A program made the translations under genes and the position numbers. Of a stretch of 10,140 bases of DNA, positions 1 to 4,824 are shown in pieces. The stretch is from an uncultured Muribaculaceae bacterium (GTDB taxonomy: Bacteria; Bacteroidota; Bacteroidia; Bacteroidales; Muribaculaceae): NCBI GenBank assembly GCA_910589425.1, contig CAJUSZ010000044.1, forward strand, positions 1-10,140, written 5' to 3'. Every line of letters begins with the position of its first letter. The first letter of the stretch is position 1. Under the pieces are notes generated by a model, which was not told where the DNA came from, made no database searches, and worked only from the letters and a program-made list of their open reading frames with translations.

Positions 1-140
1 TTCAGGGGTCAAACAAACTTTGGCCTCAGGGGGCATCCGCGCTTGGGTTTTCCAGCATCCGTCGCACGACTCTTGTAAAAGGACAGGTAAATATTTTGAG
101 ATACAAAGACGGCACTATTAAAAAAGTTCAGATCAGATAA
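1..140 (+). CDS. C-terminal end of an unidentified protein (5' truncated by the window edge)
   Basis: The third forward frame is open from the left edge to a TAA at 138-140. Its last residues read LVKGQVNILRYKDGTIKKV followed by QIR, a lysine-rich, beta-strand-like ending that looks like real protein rather than random translation. The other two forward frames also run to stops in this region (ending near 78 and 119), but their translations look less protein-like. A strong rho-independent terminator begins 25 bases after the stop, which supports a gene ending here on the plus strand. About 45 residues are visible, with no recognisable motif, so I assign no function. The frame choice is inference from the translation and the downstream terminator. 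Confidence 0.45.
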   Translation, partial: QGSNKLWPQGASALGFSSIRRTTLVKGQVNILRYKDGTIKKVQIR

Positions 141-165
141 AACAGCCTTTATTTTTATTGTGAAG

Positions 166-199
166 ATACCCGGAGAAGTGATTCCCCGGGTATTTTTTT
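166..199 (+). terminator. Rho-independent terminator after the first partial gene
   Basis: ATACCCGG (166-173) pairs perfectly with CCGGGTAT (186-193). Inside it GAA (175-177) pairs with TTC (182-184) around a GTGA loop. The stem runs straight into seven T residues (193-199). This is a textbook intrinsic terminator for plus-strand transcription, placed 25 bases after the TAA at 138-140. Confidence 0.85.
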
Positions 200-431
200 G
201 TTGACATATACAAAACCGCAAGTGCAAACCAGATACACTGTCGAAGCAGCCGAAGAACTCCACTGCGACAATCTTCTCGTCATCACCGCCAATCAGGACG
301 CGCAAACCGAGTGGAAAGGAAAAACATCAAGTGCAATTTGCGTCCTTGATGACGCAGAGCTTGTGCCAAACGTTGAAATAAATATTGCTGAAATCCTTTG
401 TCATAAAAATATAACCATAAAGCAAAATTAG
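198..431 (+). pseudogene. Possible remnant of the C-terminus of an AAA/DUF4143-type ATPase
   Basis: An open frame of 77 codons starts inside the T-run of the terminator, with a TTG or later start and no credible ribosome-binding site. The segment from about residue 13 to 43 (YTVEAAEELHCDNLLVITAN, then QDAQTEWKGK) resembles the last strand-and-helix of Bacteroidetes AAA_14/DUF4143 ATPases. These typically have an ITxD/E-type strand followed by a GK-I segment and a tryptophan-rich end. After WKGK the resemblance stops abruptly and the usual ending is missing. No N-terminal ATPase part (Walker motifs) is present upstream, because the terminator lies there. If real, this is a decayed 3' fragment. 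The resemblance is from memory and weak, so the frame could also be fortuitous. Confidence 0.3.
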
Positions 432-501
432 CATTTATTTCTGAGTTGGACTCACTTTAATGCTGAAGTTTCAGTCAATCAGGACAAATGTTATATATCG
501 T

Positions 502-532
502 TTTGAAATGTAGGGAGAAAATCGTAATTTTG
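502..532 (+). promoter_or_regulatory. Bacteroidetes-type promoter of the Fic gene
   Basis: TTTG at 502-505 (-33 box) is followed by a 19-bp spacer and TAATTTTG at 525-532, a perfect match to the -7 consensus TAnnTTTG. Only five bases separate the -7 box from the ATG at 538, so transcription should start at or next to the start codon. The mRNA would then be leaderless or nearly so. Confidence 0.75.
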
Positions 533-537
533 TCCCT

Positions 538-1539
538 ATGAAATCGGAATTAGAGAATTTAGTAGGGAGATACCGCGAACTTGGCATAGACCGGCAGTTG
601 GACTATGACAAGTTTTACCTGTACTCCATCATCACTCACTCAACGGCGATTGAAGGCTCTACCATTACGGAGCTTGAAAATCAGATAATGTTTGACAATG
701 GGATTGCTTTAAAAGGCAAGAGCCTTGTCGAGCAGAACATGAACCTTGACCTTAAAGCGGCATACGAGCGGGCGTTGGTTTTTGCCCGTGAACATGCTGA
801 TGTCACTGTTGACCGTCTGAAAGAGTTGTCGGCGTTGACAATGAAAAATACCGGCTCGGAATATAATACGGCATTGGGAGATTTTTCTTCTGCCAACGGA
901 GATATACGCCTTGTGAATGTCACAGCCGGAGTCGGTGGTCGTTCCTACATGGCGTTTAACAAAGTGCCGCAGAAGTTGAAAGAGTTTTGCGATACGCTCA
1001 ATGCTTTGCGACGCAATCACGGGTCAATGTCAATGCAGGAGCTGTATGAAATGAGTTTTGACGCGCATTATAACCTTGTGACAATCCACCCGTGGGCAGA
1101 TGGCAACGGACGCATGGCCCGTCTGCTGATGAACTGGCTGCAATTTGAATTCGGACTTATCCCGTCACGAATATTCAACGACGACGAGGAGGAATATATC
1201 AAGGCTTTGGTTGCGACCCGCGAAAACGAGGACTTGGGCATATTCCGTCGGTTCATGACCGACACAATGATTGCGCACCTCAACCGAGATATATCTTCTT
1301 ATATGGAATCAATCGGAGAAGATGCCCCGGTTGAGCAACCAAAGAAAAAGGTAAAGACCCGCGATAAAATTATAGAACTGCTCCGCGAAAATCCGAAGCA
1401 CACCACCCGCACCCTCGCGGAAGAAATCGGCATAAGCCACAAAGGCGTGGAGCGTCACCTCGCCATACTCAAATCCGAAGGAATCCTCCGCCGCATCGGC
1501 CCCGACAAAGGCGGAGAGTGGCAAGTTGTTGAGGGTTAA
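538..1539 (+). CDS. Fic-domain protein (putative AMP-transferase) with C-terminal winged helix
   Basis: A 333-residue Fic protein, expected to transfer AMP (or another nucleotide monophosphate) to a hydroxyl side chain of a target protein in the cytoplasm. The catalytic motif HPWADGNGRMAR lies at residues 184-195 and matches HxFx(D/E)GNGRxxR, with Trp in place of the usual Phe at 186. His184 is the expected catalytic base. The inhibitory motif (S/T)xxxE(G/N) is present near the N-terminus as S35-TAI-E39-G40, so this is a class II Fic protein, autoinhibited through Glu39, and no separate antitoxin is needed. Residues about 275-333 form a winged helix-turn-helix (TTRTLAEEIGISHKGVERHL), common in bacterial Fic proteins and possibly for DNA binding or autoregulation. 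The next in-frame ATG would remove the inhibitory helix, which favours the start at 538. Its stop codon sits on the edge of a 206-bp repeat. The target is unknown. Confidence 0.93.
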   Translation: MKSELENLVGRYRELGIDRQLDYDKFYLYSIITHSTAIEGSTITELENQIMFDNGIALKGKSLVEQNMNLDLKAAYERALVFAREHADVTVDRLKELSALTMKNTGSEYNTALGDFSSANGDIRLVNVTAGVGGRSYMAFNKVPQKLKEFCDTLNALRRNHGSMSMQELYEMSFDAHYNLVTIHPWADGNGRMARLLMNWLQFEFGLIPSRIFNDDEEEYIKALVATRENEDLGIFRRFMTDTMIAHLNRDISSYMESIGEDAPVEQPKKKVKTRDKIIELLRENPKHTTRTLAEEIGISHKGVERHLAILKSEGILRRIGPDKGGEWQVVEG

Positions 1540-1744
1540 GAGTATGTTTGAATTTAACCCGCGTTAAGACTGAGGGGATTTTTTGAATGATTTCCGCAAG
1601 TTGAAGAGGGAGCATAGCGGGCTACGCGACCGATGAGACTTGGCGGAAAGCATCGGAAAAGACCTCGGGATTAACGTGGAACTTCTTGAAAATGACGATT
1701 CTTTAATCTAAATATTAATTGTGTGTTAAATCAAAATACACTCT
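1539..1744 (+). repeat. 205-bp interspersed repeat, copy 1 (MITE-like)
   Basis: The left end AGAGTATGTTTGAATTTAAC and right end TTAAATCAAAATACACTCT are imperfect terminal inverted repeats of about 18 bp. Just inside the left end, TTAAC-CCGC-GTTAA can form a small hairpin. The centre carries an 11-bp stem with one bulged G: the arm at 1591-1601 (TTTCCGCAAGT) pairs with 1638-1649 (ACTTGGCGGAAA). Nearly identical copies lie at 4592-4795 and, inverted, at 6847-7054. In element orientation all three copies are preceded by TTA and followed by AA, with no other clear target duplication. No transposase is encoded. The size, ends and intergenic placement fit a miniature inverted-repeat element or a structured intergenic repeat. 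Confidence 0.88.
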
Positions 1745-1745
1745 A

Positions 1746-1753
1746 AGAGTGTG
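1746..1753 (+). repeat. Possible orphan repeat terminus abutting copy 1
   Basis: AGAGTGTG immediately follows the right end of copy 1, one base on. It matches the first eight bases of the repeat's consensus left end, but the sequence then departs from the element. It may be a remnant of a second, deleted copy. Eight bases is short enough for chance. Confidence 0.3.
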
Positions 1754-1790
1754 AAGTTATCTATTCGACAACGCAACCCGTTTACAAATA

Positions 1791-1827
1791 ATGCGGAAGC
1801 GATTCTTATTAAAGAAAAGCCCCCGCA
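1791..1827 (-). terminator. Probable terminator of the permease-Fur operon
   Basis: Read on the minus strand, TGCGGGGGC pairs with GCTTCCGCA through nine positions including two G-U pairs. Inside it TTCTT pairs with AAGAA around TAAT. The stem is followed by TTATTTG, a modest T-rich tail. It begins 22 bases after the Fur stop codon (1850-1852). The weak tail lowers certainty. Confidence 0.5.
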
Positions 1828-1849
1828 CTTATCATTGTGATTTACAAAA

Positions 1850-2269
1850 TTACCCGCTGCATTTCGGACATACGCCTTTGATCATGTAGTTGATCGAATG
1901 TGGCGTGAATCCATCAGGAATATCAATCAATGGCACTCTTGCCGATTCAATACAATATATTTCCTTGCAACGCTCGCAATAGAAATGGGCATGCTGGTCG
2001 GCAATGCTGTGTTTGTTCCCGCTATGACACAACTCATATTTAAGTGAACGGCTTCCGTCCTCAATCACATGAACCACATCTTTCTCTGCAAAGAGTTCAA
2101 GCACACGGAAAATACTTGCCTTGTCCATTGAAAACTCCAACATTGCCTCCAGATCGGCAAGATTGACCGGACGCGAGGCTTTCATCAGCTCTTTCAACAC
2201 AAGAATCCTGTTGGCAGTAGGCTTGACTCCTTTTCCGTTCAATATTTCTTCAATATCGTTGCTGATCAT
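1850..2269 (-). CDS. Fur-family metal-responsive repressor (Zur/Fur/PerR type)
   Basis: A 139-residue protein of normal Fur length. Residues about 5-80 form the winged-helix DNA-binding domain (KPTANRILVLKEL; ASIFRVLELFAEKDVV). The C-terminal dimerisation and metal domain has HAHFYCERC (His93, His95, Cys98, Cys101) and a second CxxC near the end (Cys134-Pro-Lys-Cys137), giving the four-cysteine structural zinc site of the family. It lies 38 bp downstream of the efflux permease and is last in that minus-strand unit, so it probably responds to the metal the locus exports, most likely zinc. Fur, Zur and PerR cannot be separated from sequence alone here. A palindromic operator typical of Fur or Zur was not found in the promoter regions of this locus. 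The ATG at 2267-2269 is the natural start; no strong Shine-Dalgarno site is seen. Confidence 0.85.
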   Translation of the reverse strand: MISNDIEEILNGKGVKPTANRILVLKELMKASRPVNLADLEAMLEFSMDKASIFRVLELFAEKDVVHVIEDGSRSLKYELCHSGNKHSIADQHAHFYCERCKEIYCIESARVPLIDIPDGFTPHSINYMIKGVCPKCSG

Positions 2270-2307
2270 TGTCAGGTATATGATGTATGGTTATGACGCG
2301 GTATGAT

Positions 2308-3543
2308 TTACCCTATTGAAAACCCGAGGTCTTCAATAACTTCCTTGACAGCGGCAGGATCCGGCTGACCCTGAATCTTCGTCTCGCCTGATGCAAGATC
2401 GACTGTAACGGACTCCACTCCGGGCAGTTTCGCGAGATTTTTCTCTACCATAGCCTTGCAATGGCCGCATGTCATGCCTTTTACGATGATCGTCTGTTGG
2501 TTTTCCATCTTTTCTGATTTATTTCTTTCTGATTTATTTTGTTTATATTTTCTTACCAGCGCATTGATGAGCAAAATTATAAGCAGAACTGAGCAAATGC
2601 CGGGAAACAAGCCTATCTGAAGATGGCAGTTTGCATGACCCGCCATCATCGGCATCGTGAACCAGTCGCGTGGCATAAGATAATCGATGCACATTCCTAT
2701 CGCTATCGCTCCAATTACTATCGTGCCGAGATAGATCGCGGCAGCTTTTTTCCCGAGCGATTTGCCAACTATGATAATTGAAGCGAAATTGGCTGCCGGC
2801 CCCGCCATGAGAAGCACAAATGCCGCACCCGGGCTGAGTCCCTTGAGCATCAACGACAGGGCAATGGGAATGGATCCGGTGGAGCAGACATACATCGGCA
2901 CAGCCACTACAACCACCGCAATCATTGAAAGCAGCGGATATTCCGCAAAGAACGTGAAAAACCCATCCGGAATGAAAACCGTGATCGCAGCCGCGATCAC
3001 CAGGCCGATTATGAGCCATTTGCCTATGTTCTGAATCATCTCCACAAACCCATAGCGCAGAGCGTCCTTTATTTTTCCGGCAAAACTGTCTGAGGACGGT
3101 GCATCGATGGTGTCAACCTCCATATCACAGCTGACTTTGCAAGCCTTGTCCTCACGGTTGACGAGCATTCCTCCTATGAAAGCTGTAACAAGGGCTGCGA
3201 CAGGACGGATTATAGCAAATGCCGGACCGAGCAGCGAGTAGGTTGCGGCAATGGAGTCAACGCCTGTCTGCGGCGTCGCTATGAGAAATGAGGTCGACGC
3301 CCCACGCGACGCTCCATTCCGGCGCAAGGAGACAGCCGTAGGCAATACACCGCATGAACACAACGGCAACGGCACGCCGATCAACGCCGCTTTAATCACC
3401 GCCCATGCTCCCGGACGGGAAAGATGGTTGCGATAAAACTTCCCCGGCACGAAAGCATACAGCACTCCGGCCACCAGAAAACCGAACAGCAGATAAGGTG
3501 CCATCTCGGCCATCATGTTTATAAGAGAGTATATGAATTCCAT
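2308..3543 (-). CDS. SO_0444-family Cu/Zn efflux permease fused to a C-terminal HMA domain
   Basis: A 411-residue inner-membrane protein of the permease family related to ArsP/YraQ (DUF318) and, within it, the SO_0444-type Cu/Zn exporters. Residues 1-130 and about 165-335 hold two sets of hydrophobic helices separated by a polar loop. Hallmarks are PLPLCSCGVLP (residues 58-68, Cys62 and Cys64) and CSTGSIPIALS (Cys220 onwards), likely metal ligands in the membrane. A charged linker (about 331-350) leads to an HMA domain (351-411) with GMTCGHC (Cys359, Cys362), which could collect cytosolic Cu+ or Zn2+ and hand it to the pore. The linker contains a tandem 15-bp duplication. A perfect -7 box ends only four bases before this ATG, so translation may start without a leader, or at Met10/Met11. 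It lies between araC-type and fur-type genes on the same strand. Confidence 0.9.
   Translation of the reverse strand: MEFIYSLINMMAEMAPYLLFGFLVAGVLYAFVPGKFYRNHLSRPGAWAVIKAALIGVPLPLCSCGVLPTAVSLRRNGASRGASTSFLIATPQTGVDSIAATYSLLGPAFAIIRPVAALVTAFIGGMLVNREDKACKVSCDMEVDTIDAPSSDSFAGKIKDALRYGFVEMIQNIGKWLIIGLVIAAAITVFIPDGFFTFFAEYPLLSMIAVVVVAVPMYVCSTGSIPIALSLMLKGLSPGAAFVLLMAGPAANFASIIIVGKSLGKKAAAIYLGTIVIGAIAIGMCIDYLMPRDWFTMPMMAGHANCHLQIGLFPGICSVLLIILLINALVRKYKQNKSERNKSEKMENQQTIIVKGMTCGHCKAMVEKNLAKLPGVESVTVDLASGETKIQGQPDPAAVKEVIEDLGFSIG
2511..2540 (+). repeat. Two tandem 15-bp units in the permease-HMA linker
   Basis: TTTCTGATTTATTTC (2511-2525) is followed at once by TTTCTGATTTATTTT (2526-2540), 14 of 15 bases identical. 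On the coding minus strand this gives the pentapeptide duplication NKSER-NKSEK in the flexible linker between the membrane domain and the HMA domain. It is in frame, so copy-number change would only lengthen or shorten the tether. Confidence 0.85.
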
Positions 3544-3547
3544 ATTG

Positions 3548-3555
3548 CAAAATTA
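3548..3555 (-). promoter_or_regulatory. -7 box upstream of the efflux permease
   Basis: The minus strand reads TAATTTTG here, a perfect TAnnTTTG, with only CAAT between it and the annotated ATG. No convincing -33 TTTG is found 19-21 bases upstream, so the promoter would be weak or activator-dependent. The permease could also be transcribed from the araC-type gene 74 bp upstream. Confidence 0.5.
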
Positions 3556-3617
3556 CAAACAGTTTTACTCATATATGTTACACCATTCCCACAGATTATT
3601 GCACTATTATGCGACAA

Positions 3618-4181
3618 TCACACCTCATCAATTCCTGAACGAGATCCTGTGCCGCGGAATTCGGATATGGTTACAGACTGGGACTTCTTGAATGCACGCG
3701 ACAGATGGGCCACGCTCGAGAAACCGACCTTATCGGCAATTTCCGCCAGTGTCAGCTCATTGTCAGACAGAAGTTCCTTGACATATTCGATGCGCTGAGC
3801 CATAAGGTAACTCTGGATTGTGCGTCCTTCCAGAGAGGAGAACATACGGCTGGCATAACGGAAATCCATATTGACGGCCTTGCTCATGTAATCAGACAGC
3901 TTGACTTTTTTGTCGGTATCATTACGACGGGCATAGAAACGGACCGCAGCCTTTATTTTCTCCAACACAACATGTTCATGGGATTTCAAAGGCTCGAACC
4001 CCGCGGCCTTCAACCGATCAAAAAATTCATCCAGTGTGCCGGGATCCGGCGCCACAGCGAAATCTACACTCCCCAGCGACACCGTCGCATCCGTCATTCC
4101 GAGGCTCCGGCATATATCCTCTACTGTCATCACGCAGCGACGGCATACCATATTCTTTATGTGTATTGTCTCAACCGACAT
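3618..4181 (-). CDS. AraC-family regulator with N-terminal HMA-like CxxC domain
   Basis: A 187-residue regulator. I place the start at the ATG 4179-4181 (MSVETIHIKNMVCRRC) rather than at the TTG five codons upstream. Residues 1-65 look like a short HMA-type fold: the strand ETIHIKNM, then VCRRCVM (Cys13, Cys16) at the top of a helix, where HMA domains bind metal. Residues about 70-178 are the AraC DNA-binding region, with LTLAEIADKVGFSSVAHLSRAFKK as the recognition helix-turn-helix. This makes a one-component sensor: metal bound by the CxxC domain would control DNA binding. It is divergent from the HMA/ATPase genes and lies 74 bp upstream of the efflux permease, so it probably activates both units and may regulate itself. 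AraC proteins with this N-terminus occur in Bacteroidetes; the metal-sensing role is inference. Confidence 0.87.
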   Translation of the reverse strand: MSVETIHIKNMVCRRCVMTVEDICRSLGMTDATVSLGSVDFAVAPDPGTLDEFFDRLKAAGFEPLKSHEHVVLEKIKAAVRFYARRNDTDKKVKLSDYMSKAVNMDFRYASRMFSSLEGRTIQSYLMAQRIEYVKELLSDNELTLAEIADKVGFSSVAHLSRAFKKSQSVTISEFRGTGSRSGIDEV

Positions 4182-4212
4182 ATAATTTTCTATCAAGTTG
4201 CTGATTTCTGCG

Positions 4213-4243
4213 TAAAGTTATAAACTTTATCCCAATCAGACAA
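4213..4243 (-). promoter_or_regulatory. Promoter of the AraC-type regulator
   Basis: On the minus strand TTG (4241-4243) is followed by a 20-bp spacer and TAACTTTA (4213-4220), one mismatch from TAnnTTTG. The -7 box lies within a small dyad, AAAGTT-ATA-AACTTT (4214-4228), and the -33 box is the left edge of the palindrome at 4241-4255. Binding at either dyad could repress this promoter. Confidence 0.5.
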
Positions 4244-4255
4244 CAACGGTTGTTG
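4241..4255. promoter_or_regulatory. Perfect 15-bp dyad between divergent metal genes (candidate operator)
   Basis: CAACAAC-G-GTTGTTG is a perfect inverted repeat of two 7-bp arms around one base. It overlaps the -33 region of the AraC-type gene and lies about 36-50 bp upstream of the -7 box of the HMA gene, a position suited to dual control. AraC proteins usually prefer direct repeats, so the binder may be another factor. Confidence 0.5.
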
Positions 4256-4262
4256 ACCACAA

Positions 4263-4279
4263 TTGCAAACCATTTGCAA
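4263..4279 (+). promoter_or_regulatory. Spaced TTGCAA direct repeat upstream of the HMA gene
   Basis: TTGCAA occurs at 4263-4268 and again at 4274-4279, one helical turn (11 bp) apart. The pair lies just upstream of the -7 box at 4291, where a -33 box would be expected but is missing. This is a plausible site for the AraC-type activator encoded next door. Confidence 0.4.
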
Positions 4280-4290
4280 GAATTTGTCTA

Positions 4291-4298
4291 TAACTTTG
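4291..4298 (+). promoter_or_regulatory. -7 box of the HMA protein / ATPase operon
   Basis: TAACTTTG matches TAnnTTTG exactly. No TTTG lies 19-21 bp upstream, suggesting dependence on an activator. The implied leader before the ATG at 4349 is about 45 bases. Confidence 0.55.
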
Positions 4299-4348
4299 CA
4301 TCAGTAAAAACAAATCACGGAGTAAAACATACTAATAATTACAAGAAT

Positions 4349-4564
4349 ATGAGCAAGACATTCAAAATTGAGGTTGATTGCGCCAACTGTGCAAATCTCG
4401 TGGAAGACGCAGCTAAGAAAGTCGCCGGAGTGAAAGATCTGTCGATTTCTTTCATGACGCAGAAGATGAAAGTATCCTTCGATGACAACGCCGATCAGGC
4501 TGCTGTGATGGAAATGATCCTCAAGGTGGCAAAAAAGGTGGAGCCCGACTTCGAGATCCTCTAA
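4349..4564 (+). CDS. Stand-alone HMA-domain metal-binding protein (metallochaperone-like)
   Basis: 71 residues, almost exactly one HMA domain: strand TFKIEVD, metal-binding loop DCANCAN (Cys11, Cys14), a helix, strand KDLSISF, strand KMKVSF and a final helix. The DCANCA motif, with an Asp before the first Cys, is typical of the N-terminal domains of Zn/Cd P-type ATPases rather than of copper chaperones (MxCxxC). The ATPase encoded downstream lacks any N-terminal HMA domain, so this protein probably serves it in trans. The frame is open back to 4250, but only the ATG at 4349 begins the domain, and it follows the -7 box at 4291. The first codons after the promoter region are not protein-like. 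A 204-bp repeat separates it from the ATPase gene. Confidence 0.88.
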   Translation: MSKTFKIEVDCANCANLVEDAAKKVAGVKDLSISFMTQKMKVSFDDNADQAAVMEMILKVAKKVEPDFEIL

Positions 4565-4568
4565 AAAA

Positions 4569-4594
4569 GCGTTTGGATTCAACACGTTTTAAGA
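4569..4594 (+). repeat. Diverged fragment of a repeat left end abutting copy 2
   Basis: The 26 bases from 4569 match bases 4597-4622 inside copy 2 at 21 of 26 positions (GCGTTTG at the start, TTAAGA at the end). The fragment ends within the first bases of copy 2, so a degenerate element end sits directly against an intact element. This suggests repeated insertion at the same spot or an older related element. Confidence 0.5.
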
Positions 4595-4795
4595 GTGCGT
4601 TTGAATTTAACCCGCGTTAAGACGAGAGTATTTTTTGAATGATTTCCGCAAGTTGAAGAGGGAGCATAGCGGGCTACGCGACCGACGAGACTTGGCGGAA
4701 AGCATCAAAAAAGACCTCGGGATTAACGTGGAACTTTTTGAAAATGAAATTCTTTAATCTAAATATTAATTGTGTGTTAAATCAAAACACACTCT
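4592..4795 (+). repeat. 205-bp interspersed repeat, copy 2 (between HMA and ATPase genes)
   Basis: Same orientation as copy 1, with ends AGAGTGCGTTTGAATTTAAC and TTAAATCAAAACACACTCT. It differs from copies 1 and 3 at scattered positions. In particular it reads CGACGAG where they read CGATGAG, which removes a stop codon from one frame. It sits 27 bp after the HMA stop and 29 bp before the ATPase start, so readthrough of the structured repeat is needed if the two genes share a transcript. Confidence 0.88.
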
Positions 4796-4824
4796 AAAAA
4801 AACTGACAATAAACCATAAGGAAT

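Noticed and set aside
538..1539. Fic as part of a two-gene toxin-antitoxin system
   Set aside because: No separate small antitoxin gene lies next to it, and the inhibitory Ser-x3-Glu-Gly motif is within the protein itself.
2543..3019. A 158-codon minus-strand frame overlapping the permease
   Set aside because: It is a shifted frame of the permease gene; its Cys/His-rich translation is a by-product of the membrane-protein codons.
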